From Viscum album (taxonomy: Eukaryota > Streptophyta > Magnoliopsida > Santalales > Viscaceae): 64,000 nucleotides of DNA. The notes below the pieces were generated by a model that saw only the letters and a list, made by a program, of their open reading frames with translations, was not told where the DNA came from and did not search any database. The stretch covers positions 1,904,460,644 to 1,904,524,643 of the forward strand of contig OY728163.1 of the NCBI GenBank assembly GCA_963277665.1, given 5' to 3'. Shown here piece after piece: positions 1 through 11,277 of this stretch (the first letter of the stretch is position 1; the number at the start of each line of letters is the position of its first letter). Both the position numbers and the translations under genes were made by a program.

Positions 1-470
1 TGAATTGTAACCTGTACCATCAAGAAGTTAAACTTATTTGATTTATTAGAGTCTCAGCTGCTCGAAATCAGTCATGGTTAATTGTCGACTTCTTGTACTA
101 ATATGTAGATATTAAAATTCATGTAAAAGAACCAAAAGGTTTTTATAGACTTATTCTAAGCTGTCAACATTCTTCACTCATTTGTGTATTTTAAAGGTCT
201 TATGATAAAAGTATATTGTCAAGTGAAAATCAACAATATTGAAGAGAGAGCGTTGGTGGAGTGGACCAGGGGAACATTATTCCTTGAACCACTATAAAAA
301 TAGGTTTTTTATTCTTTACTATTTATCATCTTTATAAATCATATATGGAATATAATGATGCACATCTTCATAGACTACAAAGAAATATAACAGTCAGAAT
401 CTATCATGATGATCTAAAAGACCTAGTTTACCCCGCACCTTGTGTATATTTGTATTATTTTGATCTACCA
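1..470 (+). repeat. R1 5' LTR, distal 470 bp
   Basis: Matches 9324-9788: shared blocks include TGAATT-TAACCT at the start, AAGGTCTTATGATAA near 200, and the ACTATAAA promoter at 291. It ends in CTACCA just before the primer binding site. Divergence from the 3' LTR is high by eye, so the insertion is old. The short open frame at 345-533 crosses the LTR end and the primer binding site and is not a gene. Confidence 0.88.
292..302 (+). promoter_or_regulatory. TATA box of R1 5' LTR
   Basis: CTATAAAAATA, with the matching CTATAAATAT at 9616-9625 in the 3' LTR. It lies about 170 bp before the LTR end, the expected place for the U3/R promoter. Confidence 0.65.
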
Positions 471-471
471 A

Positions 472-486
472 TTGGTATTAGGGGAT
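472..486 (+). other. R1 primer binding site (tRNA-Met type, degraded)
   Basis: TTGGTATTAGGGGAT directly after the LTR end resembles the plant initiator-Met primer binding site TGGTATCAGAGC, with changes at C-to-T and A-to-G positions. It fixes the LTR/internal boundary at about 470. Confidence 0.75.
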
Positions 487-2290
487 GGTTTTCTGATAAA
501 CCTCAAGAAAGATCAAAAGTATATGGTATATAAAAAGGAAATTTTAATAGAGAAATCCAGAGAAGGAATATCTTGGATTCATTATCCATATTTCAATGGT
601 TATAATTTTGGATGATGCATATCACATATAATAATATACCTAAAGGATCCAAGATTCAATGTTTATATAATGATTATACCTCCCTATGTAATTCTTGATA
701 AACTGGGAACATGGGATTCTTATAAAGAATCTATTTATGAAATCAAAACAAAATCAAGTCATTATATCATTTGTGGATATTGAACTAATAAATTCATTAG
801 AGGATAAAAATTTACTATTTTTTATGAAATGTGGTAGACAATCACTATTTCAAATGAATGAATAGATAAATTTATACAAATGACATATGCTACATGAAAA
901 TTAAAATTTTATACCTTTATAATGTCTGATGGAGAAATAATCACACAATTGAATGGATGGTTGCTACAAATTTTCAAAAATATTACTGCCTTTGGAGATC
1001 TAATTACTCATTCAAGTCAAGATTTGAATGTACTTAGAGTACTACCTGAAAAAATAGAATGTCATATATAATGTTATTCAAAAATCATCACCATCAAAAA
1101 ATTAAATATGATGGAATTAATTTGAAAAGTAATGATGTGTGAAAAAGAAATTCAAGATGAAGATGAAGATTTAAAAATAATGAAAAGGAAAAAAACACTT
1201 CATTTAATGTTTCAACTAAGTAGAATGAATAGAAATTGAGAGATAATGGAAAAATTTCACCAAATTCAGATTGTTCAGATTCTGAAATGCAACTCACTCA
1301 GTTTTCTAAAACATTTAGAAAAATCAATAAAAATAAGAGAGAATTTAAAAATTCCTTCAAGAAATATTAGATAGAATCCATAGAAGTCAGATTCTATGAA
1401 TGAAAGAAATGGGTTATATAATAGTTGATTTCCCCTAGCTAAAATAATATATAATAATGATGGAGACTTTTTTTGTGAAGAAAAATGATTATGAGTTTTA
1501 AGGGAAGAGGGAAATGAAAGATACATAGTTTGTGTCTGAAGGCTCCATCAAGTCATCAAGATATAATTCAAAAAGAAGAACCACAAAATCTAAAAGAAAA
1601 TATATGCATTATGGCTATAAAAGAAAGTGAAGTGTAATCATATTACTCTTATTCTTTGGATTCTAATAGTTTTTCAAATAGTAATATGGCTGTTTATTTC
1701 TGAATGAAATAATAGAAATACAACTTCTTAATAAATGAAAATATTCAATTAAAAAATACTCACAATGATATTTTATGTAAAAGAGACATAATTCTAAAAC
1801 AATTTCATGAATTAATTGAAAAATTAAATTTATCTACATCAAACTATACTGTTTATTAAAATAGAATAAAATAATTATATGATTAATTAGAATCATTAAA
1901 AAGTGATTTAATTATTTTAAATAAATGAGAAAATCCGATAAATGAGATTCTTGGAAAAAAATCATTAAAAGTGAAAAATTTGAAATAATAATTAACTTTT
2001 AAAATTAATAAATATAAAAAAAATTATTTTGTTCCCAACTATAAGAATTATATTGATTCTACTATGGATTAAAATGACACTTTTCTAACAATGATTACTT
2101 ACTTAATACTCAAATTAGTAGAATAAAACAAGATTTCATTTCAGAAAATATTTCAAAAGTTAGCAACATAATTTTTTGAAAAATTTTTAAATTTGGATTT
2201 CTATATCCTTACTTGCTGACACAACATGACCCAATAAAATATGGTTACCAAAAAAATTATTTTTAAACTGTTTTTTTAGAAAAGATACCA
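487..2290 (+). pseudogene. gag: R1 leader and gag remnant
   Basis: The first ~450 bp holds no recognisable protein. From about 945 to 1160 the + strand reads, through stops, a peptide with the landmarks of Sirevirus gag: an ITAFGDLITHSSQDLNVLR-like stretch (compare the family's 'GLKSLGKxYSNEELVRKVLR'), then LRVLPE, then a KLNMMELI...MMCEKE segment matching the family's 'LSLEELIGSLMTHE'. The rest to 2290 is AT-rich and full of stops; I see no clear CCHC zinc knuckle. Function in the intact family: the structural capsid/nucleocapsid protein. Frame is lost repeatedly, so no product is expected. Confidence 0.6.
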
Positions 2291-2600
2291 TAAACAGAAT
2301 ATACAATATGGTTTATAGAAAGTGTTTGGTCAAGGAATATGAGTATAGGTTCCTCCAACTACCATACTCTAACAAAAATTTAAGGAGGTATAGTCACATT
2401 TGTAGACAATTAAAAAGGAATTATTATTGGAGTTTCTTCTATTGGAGATCCAAAATCAATCTCAATAAACAATGTGTTGTATGTTGAAGGGTTAAAGAAC
2501 AAACAAATCGGTATTTCTCATCTTTGGGATGATATATTTTTTGTTGATTTATCTAACAAAGTTTCCTCGGTTCTTAAAGATAAACTGCTTAAATTTTGAG
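2291..2600 (+). pseudogene. R1 copia aspartic protease and gag-pre-integrase remnant
   Basis: From 2309 the frame reads WFIESVWSRNMSIG, matching the copia protease signature 'WYLDSGCSRHMTG'. It continues GGIVTFVDN and then a VLYVEGLKNKQIGISHLWDD segment, the typical 'NVLLVDGLKHNLLSISQLCD' of copia polyproteins. The catalytic Asp-Ser-Gly triad is replaced by Glu-Ser-Val, so the active-site aspartate is lost as well as the frame. Known role: cleaves the Gag-Pol polyprotein in virus-like particles. Confidence 0.8.
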
Positions 2601-3900
2601 AACCATAACTACAAACGTTTCAAGTTTGGATCTAAATTCCGTGTTTGATCAAAAATTGAATTTTTCAACTACTATTTCAAATGAGTCACGAATATAGAAT
2701 AATATAAATAGACACTAAAATATGTATACTTTATATAAATTTTCTAAATACATTTATTTTCAAATTTTCCTAGTATTATGTTTGATAATTATGTATTTTT
2801 TGATTCATGCCAAATTGGTGAACAACAGAAATCATAAATCAAATAAATTAAAGAAATTTATCAATCTATACGAATAGAACATATGTACATGGATTGGTTT
2901 TGATAATAAAGAGTATAAAATTTCTCTAGAAAACATTATTCTTATGTTTTACATTTTGATTTTTCATGTTTTGTTGGGTTTATATTCTATAACATAAAAG
3001 TGAAGTATTTTCTAATTTTGAATGTTTTTGTAAAATTTTTACAATGAAAATGATTTTAATATGATTAAATTAAGAAGAGATCATAGTGGAAAATTTTATA
3101 ATTAATAATTTATTTATTTTTTCTCAAATATAGTTAAAAATACATCTTTCACTAAGAACACCTCAAAAAAATGGGTTATTGAATGAGGAAAAAAACTATT
3201 TATGAAATTGACAGGGAAATGCTGAATGAATACAACTGTCCTAACATTTTTTGGGAATATGCTATAAGCATAGATTACTATTTCATGAATATTTTTTTAA
3301 TAATACCTATTTTTAGAGAGACACCCAAAGATCTTTGTAATAATATAAAACCCAAATTAAAGTACATTAACGTATTTGGATGCAAGGATTAAACCATTAA
3401 TAGTAAAGAAACCCTTGGTAAATTTCATCCAAGGACTGATTAAAGAATATTTCAAGGTTATTTTATAATTTCCAAGGCTTATAGTGTGTATAATACAAAT
3501 CCATTATTTTTTATGAATCAGTTCTTTTGATGTTTGACGAATCTGACCATTTTTATAGAATGAATGATAAAAAAGATGAATTTATTGAGTCTCCTAACAA
3601 AATTATAATTGATTCAACTAAAATTAATTTTTAAAATAAATTAAGTGACATTCAGTTGATCCCATAGAAACATGAGATAGAATAATTTGAACATGTATTT
3701 CCTTGGAAGTCTAGAACCTTAAATAACCATATCTTATAAATTGATTTTTGGAAACATAGTCAAAAGAGTTAGAAGCAGAATAAATATAGAAAAAATTGTA
3801 GAATTTTATGAATTTATATCTCATTCAGAACTTAAGTCTATTCAAGAATCCCTAAATGATTAAAACTATTAATTTTCCATGCAAGAAAAGATAAATAAAT
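2601..3900 (+). pseudogene. int: R1 copia integrase remnant
   Basis: The part from 2601 to about 3150 is heavily decayed. At 3183-3390 a 69-residue open stretch reads EMLNEYNCPNIFWEYAI, then IIPIFRETPKDL, then YINVFGCKD. These match the copia integrase C-terminal half ('MLNExNLPKxFWAEAV', 'KTPYELWKGRKP', 'YFHVFGCKCF'). After a stop, the frame goes on GKFHPRTD-RIFQGY, the family's 'GKFDxKSDEGIFLGYS'. Known role: inserts the cDNA into host DNA. I could not place the catalytic DDE residues, which would lie in the decayed upstream part. Confidence 0.82.
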
Positions 3901-4865
3901 TCATTAGGAGTAATTTTTGGGAATTATAAGACATTTCAACCTATTATCTAGTAATAGGAATGAAATGGGGTTTTAGGAATAAAAGGATGATCATGGGATC
4001 ATTTCTAAAAACAACCCCATATTAGTTTTCAAATTTTATAATTAGGAAGAATGGATATATATTTTATGAAACCTTTTCACATGTTACTAGATTATAATAA
4101 ATTAATAACATACTAGCTCATGCATCTCATATGAATTATAAATTATATATCACTAATATTAAACATTATTTTTTAAATTGACATTTAATAGGGGAATTTT
4201 ATATTGAACAACCCCTGTGTTTTGAATACCATCATAAACAAGATTTAGTTTTTAAACTAAAAATATCACTTTACCTTCTAAAATAGGAAACAAGAGGTTG
4301 GTATGGGAGATTAAGCTAACTTTTCTTAGAAAATGGATTTTCTTAAGGGATTTAAATATCCTATACTTTTTAAGAAAACTATTTTCTCTAATAAACTATT
4401 AGTTAAAATTATGTTTATGATGTTATTTTTTTACCAATAAATAAAAAATATTTGTAATTATTTCTAAACTATACTGCAAAAATAATTTGAAATGAATATG
4501 ATGGAAGAATTAAATTTCATTTTAGGATTTCTAATTTATCAAAAAAAAATTAATAACGTTTGAATTCAATTTAAATATATAATTGATCTTTTGAAAAATA
4601 TTTTACATGGAAATAGAAATAAATATAGAACTCCCAATTATGAAAATGTTGAACATGATTTCAAAGAAGCTAAAAAACTAGTTGACAACAAGTTATATAG
4701 AGTTTTGATTGGTAGTTTTCTATACATTACTACTAAAAGAAAATATATAATCTTTTCTATATGTCTATGTGATATTTTTCAATCTAACCTAAAATAATAC
4801 CATATTACTTCATTTAAAAGGATTATTAGATATTTAAAAGGAAATATTTTTCAATCTCTTCGAAA
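3901..4865 (+). pseudogene. R1 copia reverse transcriptase remnant, YVDD lost
   Basis: Reading through stops from about 4070: ETFSHVTRL...ILAHASHMNYKLY, then FLN, EFYIEQPLCFEYH and LYLLKQETRGWYGRLS. These line up with copia RT ('ETYAPVARLEAIR', 'MDVKSAFLNG', 'VYVEQPPGFE', 'LYGLKQAPRAWYERL'). The catalytic box at 4410-4421 reads YVYD instead of YVDD, so the first catalytic aspartate is Tyr. Further on, MEELNFILGFLIYQ (family 'MGELNFFLGLQIKQ') leads to a 68-residue open stretch at 4591-4797 with VDNKLYRVLIGSFLYIT, the RT-RNase H connection. Several frameshifts separate these blocks. Confidence 0.85.
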
Positions 4866-5345
4866 CACAAAAAATTCTGATTTTAATTTAATTTAATTTT
4901 TAGATGATGACGTTGGAGGATATAGATTCGGTATAAAACATACATCTAGAACCTATCATTTTTAGGAAAAAATTTAGTTTCACCACTATGTAAGAAACAA
5001 CATTCGTTTTCTATGTAAAAAATAAGGCGTAATATATATTTTTAAGAAGTTACTATGAACATGTGCTGTGGATTAAACACACCCTACTAGAATTTCGAAT
5101 TACTTTTGTCAATATGCCTATAATGTGATAACACTAGTGCAATTAATATTTCAAAAATTCCTATAAGTCACTTAGGAATCAAGAATATTGATATGAGGAA
5201 TCATTTTTTAATATATTTTGTTCTTAAAAAGTATATATATTTAAAATTTTTAAATTCTAAATATCAACTTGTGGATATTTTTTTAAAAACACTTCTCACA
5301 ATTGTTTTTGATTGTATTAAATAGGTGTCAAGAATATTTAATTTC
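4866..5345 (+). pseudogene. R1 copia RNase H remnant
   Basis: The frame after the RIIRYLKGN motif (about 4825-4850) reads SDFNLI-FLDDDVGGYRFGIKHTSRTYHF, matching the copia RNase H start ('SDFDLxGYSDADFAGCxxDRKSTSGTCHF'). It then gives CDNTSAINISKIPISHLGIKNIDMR and LVDIFLKTL, matching the family's 'CDNTSAINISKNPVQHSRTKHIDIR' and 'QLADIFTKPL'. The order fixes the 3' end of pol at about 5345. The first catalytic position (SDAD) reads LDDD. Confidence 0.85.
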
Positions 5346-8248
5346 ATATAAATGTGTATTAATTTTTTTCAGTAATTTTGATGTAAATAATTTTGTTTTT
5401 ATTTTGTTTGTTTTTATTTTAATCATTCTTTAAATAAATATTATATTTTATCTATATTTTCTATTGATTTATGAAAATGGATGCCTTTTGAAAATATAAA
5501 TTATTTAATACACTATATAATAATCTCGAGAAAACAGACTACGTCACTCAAACAGTCATGAAACTCCTCCTCACTCTATTCTCTCACATACCCAAAAAAT
5601 TCAAACACTTTTGACTTCCGGAGACATTGTTTCTCTTTCAAATCTCTAGAATCTAAATCCTTCAACTTCTAGATTCTTGGAGATATCATTGAAAGAATAT
5701 TGTTAGTAGATTATAACAAATAAATGAATTACTTATAGAAAAATTCATCAAGTAAAGGCAATATATTTTGAATAGATCAACAAAATAAATATTCTTTTAA
5801 ATAAATATTTATCTTTTCAAGGCCTAGAATCTAGTTTCACTGAAAGAATGATATATTAAAATCTTTATTTAGAAGTAAAATAATTCTTTAAAAATTATTA
5901 GTATAGTTTTAGAGATAGATAAGTTTTCGTTGTTTCTATTGTTTTTTAGGAGGATGTTTCATTCTCTTCGGTGGATTTATGAAAAGTCTTTCACATTACC
6001 CATGAATGGGTTTTAAATTTTTATATTTCTTTAATTTGGAATCAAGTATATAAATCTAATGATATTATGTCTTTTGTATTTGGATCCACCCTGATAAAAA
6101 TATGTTTGTTAAAGATCTTGATGATGAATTGAAATTACTATTCAAGTATATTCACTCATCTATAATTCCATGGACAGATTAACATGAGAATATTGTTTAC
6201 CCAAATATATATTTTATGTTTTTTTATGAGTTATGTTTTGTTTAATTTCCAATAATACATGTTATGGTACATGAACCACTACCTTTAAGAGGAGGTCAAA
6301 ATCTATTTTTATCCTTATAGAAAGAAAAATATCTATCCTAATATATAAAAAAGAACTGATTTGTGATGTATCAGTTTAGTGTGAATTTCATAATAGAAAC
6401 ATTATCAATGTTGGAACTCTAAGAAAGATATGTTTCTTTTGAAGTGCATTGTAGGTAAAATTCCTACCTCTTGGTGCAGAAGACCAACCAAGACCTAATT
6501 TTTCTACTTACAGGGAGAAACAAACTATGGAATCTAATATTTTCATCTAAATTAAAAAATAAGAAGTTTGAAAATATTGAGTATTCAATGATTCTAAACA
6601 AAAGAGATGATGTATTAGATAAAATTTCTCTGATCTAGAACTTTTAAGAGATGTCTGTCCATCTCCTGAAAAACATCTGGATTCACTAATCAATGAGACC
6701 ATTTTCATATGGGAAAAACAATAGGGAGAGGTTCCTACTGCTGGTGAAGTATCCCCACTAGAAATTCATCCAGTCAATAGAAAATAGATGGAGGCTCTAA
6801 ATAAATATTTGAATAAGACTCAACAAATCTTTCTGATGAATAAGTCCTAAAAATTCACAATAATAAGAGCAAGAAAACCCAGTGTTGGATGAAACTACAT
6901 GATCAATCCAAAATCAATCAATCATAATTTATTCTATATAAAAGGAAACAAATGAATTTACTAAGGTAAAAATTGTTCTAAAAGTTTAATTTTTAACCTA
7001 CAGTGATATCGGTAAGGAAAAATAATTATCCTTGTTTGACAGAGGCCAACCATCTCTAGTTCATAAAGTAGAAAAATTTTATTCTCTAAATAATAAAATT
7101 GAAAGATTTGTTTTATTAATTCAAAAAGATAATGGAAGAAATTTCATGCTTCTAGAATGAGTTATATGTAGCAATAAAATATTTGAATGATTTTAGAAAT
7201 TTTACTATTATGTGAGAAGAGTTTGAAAATGTTTATACTCAGATACATATTCATATCGAAAATTTCATTCCAAAATGGATTTTGATGCATTACAATGAGA
7301 AATGATTGATCAATTTGAAAAATTCTAATCAGAATCATTTTATAAAATTGACTTTTCATATTTAAAATAGTATTTGGGATGTTAGATTTAATCAATAAAA
7401 GGAGCTGTTAGTTAACATGGTTCTTCTACTTCTTCACTTCCAACCTCTCTAGATTTAGTTAGATGTTTTTAGGATATTACATTAGTAATGTAAAATATAA
7501 ATGAATTTAAAATTTCACCTATGAATGTGTTGTTAGGTAATAAAAGAGATCTTATTTCAAAATTACCCTATAGTTAACTAAGAATAAGGATTCTTCCCAA
7601 TCATTTATGTTATAATTTTACTCACTTCCCACAGACTGAGGAAAATATTCATGACTTTTTAAATGTCCACCTAATTTAATGTTTAATCATGGTTCAATAA
7701 TTAATAAATTTATCAATTAATATGGATGAGAAACTTTCAGGAATGTTAAAAGTACCAACGGTAGAGTTGAGAGATGGTTTTCAGGATTATCATGCTTCAC
7801 TAGATCCTGAATCCCCTTCTAAAACATCCTAGTCAGAATAATAAAGTCCTCAGTTTTAAATCATTCTTAGTAAACATTTAAAATGTATTCATAAACATAT
7901 TTGAATGAAAATAATTTTTCTTCTCAAGTTATTTATTCTTGCTGTTTATTTCTTATACTAGAACAACTATCTAATTTTTCAATTCAGCAGTATGTAACAT
8001 TCATTTACATATATGTGAAAAGATCAATGGTTTTTAATACATTTTCAATACATTATTTTTGATCTCATAAAAAATGGGACAAAATTCGGTGAATATAACA
8101 ACCATAGTTCTATTTTTCAAATCCATAAAAATAATACAATTGAAAATTAATTTTCCAAACAAACTTTTTATTATATAAAGTATTATTTCATTTGTTTTTG
8201 ACAATCCTAATATTTATATAAATTAGTTTTATGTGTTTTTGTGATTAT
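5346..8248 (+). other. R1 post-pol region (position of a Sirevirus env-like ORF), no recognisable gene
   Basis: About 2.9 kb between the end of RNase H and the polypurine tract. It is AT-rich with no open frame longer than about 77 codons on either strand. In intact Sireviruses an env-like ORF or long non-coding sequence occupies this place. I could not recognise an envelope-type signal, transmembrane pattern or coiled coil through the stops, so I leave it unassigned. Confidence 0.5.
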
Positions 8249-8262
8249 AAAAAAGGGGGATA
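8249..8262 (+). other. R1 polypurine tract
   Basis: AAAAAAGGGGGATA immediately before TGTTGG, the primer for plus-strand synthesis. It is nearly identical to the Sirevirus form and sets the 3' LTR start at 8263. Confidence 0.85.
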
Positions 8263-9788
8263 TTGTTGGTCATGTATTGTCTCAAAAATACTATATAAAT
8301 ATTCATTATTTGGATTCTAAAAAAATAATATTTTTTGAATGATGAAATTACATTAAGTGGATTTCAAAAAATTAATATTTTTTGAAATATTTATTTCAAA
8401 AATTTATTCATCTCTCTAATCTACTGGAGATATTTGATAAATTAAAGTAACACATCTTTAGAATATTCTAGGAATACTGTTTTCAAACCTACATTGGTAA
8501 GAATAATATAAGGAATAAACCATACATTTGGAACAAAACATATAGATCATAAACTATAAACCATTAGGAAAGTATGGTTAATCAACCCTATATTAGTATG
8601 GAACTCAATGTTTGAGGAAGCAAAAATTATGGTACATTAAACCAATGCTCTGAAGAAACCCTAAGTTTGATGAAACAAATATATGGTACATAAACCCTAA
8701 TTTTTTAATCAACCATATGTTTTAAACAATTTATCATGTGTTTGTTCTTCATGTAAAGTAAATTTATATTTTCTTATTCAATGAATGAGATTTTAATTCA
8801 TGATATTATCTGAAATTTATGCAATGATCTTGATGGTAAAAATGATCAATTCAGTGTTGTTTTAAAACTGATTCAAAGGATCATATTAAATATACCAAGT
8901 AATTCATATTTCTAAGTGATGTTATAACTCTAATAAATGATTCAATCTTAAATTATTGCAATCTATAAGTTGATATTCTTGGATCATCTTCATTGAATGA
9001 AAGTTATGTGTTCTATAAATATGGTTGGAATAATTTCACTTTTTATGTGTGTGATAAATATGTTATATAAGACTGTATATTTTTGAAAATATAATTTGAA
9101 TTCATAACTATTAGAAAGATTTAACAACTCTAAAATTATCTTAATTGGGAATAATATGAAGATAAATATTTCTACCTCGTACTACTAAACCTGCAGCTGA
9201 TCATTTGTTTATATTTGAATTGGTAAAATATTAACATCCAAGATCTCTTTAGAGCTATTCATAATTGAAGGCATTCTTATTTGAAGAAAAATATCCATAT
9301 TCTATATATTATTTCTATGACTATGAATTCTAACCTATACCAACAACAAATAAAACTCTTTTGATTTATTATATTTTCAACTTCACTCAATCCTTTATGG
9401 TTAAGTGTCAGCTTCTTATAATAGGATTTGGATATTTGGTTCCCTATAAAATAAAAAAATAGATTTATTTATCCTCATTATAAGGTGTCAACTGTGTTCA
9501 CACATTTTTTGTTTTATAAGGTCTTATGATAAGATGATCTTTTCTATCGAAAATAATGATGTTCACAGAGAAATATTGGATAGAGTGGGCTAGTGGATCT
9601 TTCTTCCCCAAACCACTATAAATATTTCTATAGTATTCATTAATTTTTATCTACTGATCAAGTCAAATATTGAAGAAAAAACTATACATATTAATAAACC
9701 ATAAGTAAATTAAAAATATATAATCTATAAATATTATCGAAAATATACAATTCACCCCCCTTTTGTATATTCGTGTTATTCCTACCTA
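8263..9788 (+). repeat. R1 3' LTR
   Basis: Starts TGTTGG after the polypurine tract and ends about 9788 in CTACCTA, aligned to CTACCA at the 5' LTR end. Length is about 1526 bp. The last 465 bp match positions 1-470. A C-run followed by TTTTGTATATTCGTG near the end matches CCCCGCACCTTGTGTATATTTG in the 5' copy. Confidence 0.85.
9616..9625 (+). promoter_or_regulatory. TATA box of R1 3' LTR
   Basis: CTATAAATAT preceded by CCAAACCA, aligned to the 5' LTR TATA box at 292-302. Confidence 0.6.
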
Positions 9789-9849
9789 AAAATTAAAGAT
9801 TCGTAGACCTAAAATGGTTGAAGAAATTGTATAAAAAGTGAAAAAAATC

Positions 9850-10345
9850 AATAGCCAATCCTATTATCCCAAAATTAAATAAAGATCTTTGTAGACAAGA
9901 TCTGACAAAACCTAGACCCTAAGGTTAGGGACGCGGTATTCTTTAGCAAATCTTTATGTAATAGGATTATGAGATTCGGGAAGAAGAGAAATATGATTCC
10001 TTAGAAAATCGACCCCTTTTGAGATTATTTATCATGTTAGAACTATCTCCTATAAACTAGAACTTCCACCAAACATATCTCAAGTACATGATATATTCCA
10101 TGTATACCTCTTGAGAAAGTACATACCATATCCCTCTAATGTATTAAATCATATGAAGGTAATGTATAAAAATGATCTATCATACGAGGAGTATCCAGTG
10201 ATAATATAGGACTAGAGAGATAAAGATATATGAAATAAATATACTCACTTATTCAAAGTACAATAGAATAACCATATGTATGAATAGGAAACAAGGGAAC
10301 CATAGTATGCAATAGAGAAGAAATACCCTAATCTGTTTTGTAAAA
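9850..10345 (+). pseudogene. int: R2 gypsy integrase C-terminal and chromodomain-like tail
   Basis: From about 9895 the sequence reads, with frameshifts, RRQDLT and KKRKYDS-ENRPL remnants of the gypsy 'RRRDLxFEVGD...GKKGKLSPRFIGPFEI' region. From about 10017 it is clearer: PFEIIYHVRTISYKLELPPNISQVHDIFHV, then LLRKYIPYPSNVLNH, LSYEEYPVII and HLFKVQ-NNHMYE-ETREP. These match the integrase GPF/Y module and the tail of plant chromoviruses. Similar blocks are seen in R3, R4 and R5. Known role of the tail in intact chromoviruses: guides insertion to heterochromatin. Stops make this copy dead. Confidence 0.82.
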
Positions 10346-11267
10346 ATAAATTTCGTGAAAAAAAATTCATAAGGTGGGATGAATGTAACGATTCCAAATT
10401 TTATTGATGGAAATTAAAATATTATAATAATTTTATATTGTATAAACCATATAAACACTTTTAAAACAAAATAAAATCTTTATAAATGATGAATGAATGA
10501 AATAAGGGGTATTTCTAGACATTATGGAATCAATATCGATGGAATAGTAACTTTACCTTTTAAAATGTAATATGACCATTAAGAATATTAAGTCAGCCAA
10601 TAAAATATTAACCTCACCTTTGAAATTATTAATAAAAATTTTACCTATTATAAATGATAATATGATATAATCATATAATATTATAATAAGTAAATGTTTA
10701 AAAAAATAATAAATTAAGTGTTGGTATTATTGTAAAACCTAAATTTTTGATTCAAATTTTATAATTTATATAATGGTTTAAAAAAATAATTATTTTAATA
10801 ATATATATTTATAAATATATATTTTTTCTTCTTATTATAAGATAATTTTATGAGACCTTATCTAATTTTTTAATGTTTCATAAAATCAGTTATAATTTCA
10901 AAATATGTATTTTTCTAATAAATGATGATTTCAATTAAAAATTTAATTTCACATAGCAAGAAAATTATTTTCAAAAAAATTATTTCTTTTATTAATTCTA
11001 CAGGTCTAAAAATAGTTAGGGAAAATATTCGGTAATTTCATAATATAATTGATTTTTTTGTGAATAATGTAATATAGTAATTTACAGTATTTTACAAATA
11101 CAAGAATGTTCTAGTCATGTATGATGTATGGATGATGTAAGAACCATAAAATAGAAAAATAATTATCCATTTACTCTATTTATTCATGATAATAAAAACC
11201 ATTAATAATCTTGAGCCAAAATAATAAACTAATGAATAAAATAATAAAAAAATACCCCTCTCCTCCC

Positions 11268-11277
11268 CTATAAATAC
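11268..11277 (+). promoter_or_regulatory. TATA box of R2 LTR
   Basis: CTATAAATAC after a C/T-rich stretch and followed by CAACCACTCACC, about 885 bp into the LTR. Position and surroundings match the promoters of R3 and R7. Confidence 0.6.

Larger units (their letters stand above)
1..9788 (+). mobile_element. R1: degenerate Ty1/copia retrotransposon, Sirevirus (SIRE/Maximus) type, 5' end cut by window
   Basis: Seen: positions 1-470 match 9324-9788 in order and composition, so they are the distal parts of a pair of LTRs. A Met-tRNA-type primer binding site follows the first and a polypurine tract ending AAAAAGGGGGA precedes the second. Between them, peptides of copia gag, protease, integrase, RT and RNase H appear in the copia order (integrase before RT), broken by many stops and frameshifts. 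About 2.9 kb without pol similarity separates RNase H from the polypurine tract. Known: Sireviruses have this order, LTRs over 1 kb, this polypurine tract style and extra 3' sequence, sometimes an env-like gene. Inference: an old, dead Sirevirus-like copy. With a 3' LTR of about 1.5 kb, roughly 1.05 kb of 5' LTR lies left of the window. Confidence 0.88.

Noticed and set aside
345..533. 62-codon open frame as a gene
   Set aside because: It spans the R1 LTR end and primer binding site and aligns to the 3' LTR, so it is LTR sequence.
5346..8248. Calling an env gene in R1
   Set aside because: Only the position supports it; no peptide similarity could be read through the stops.
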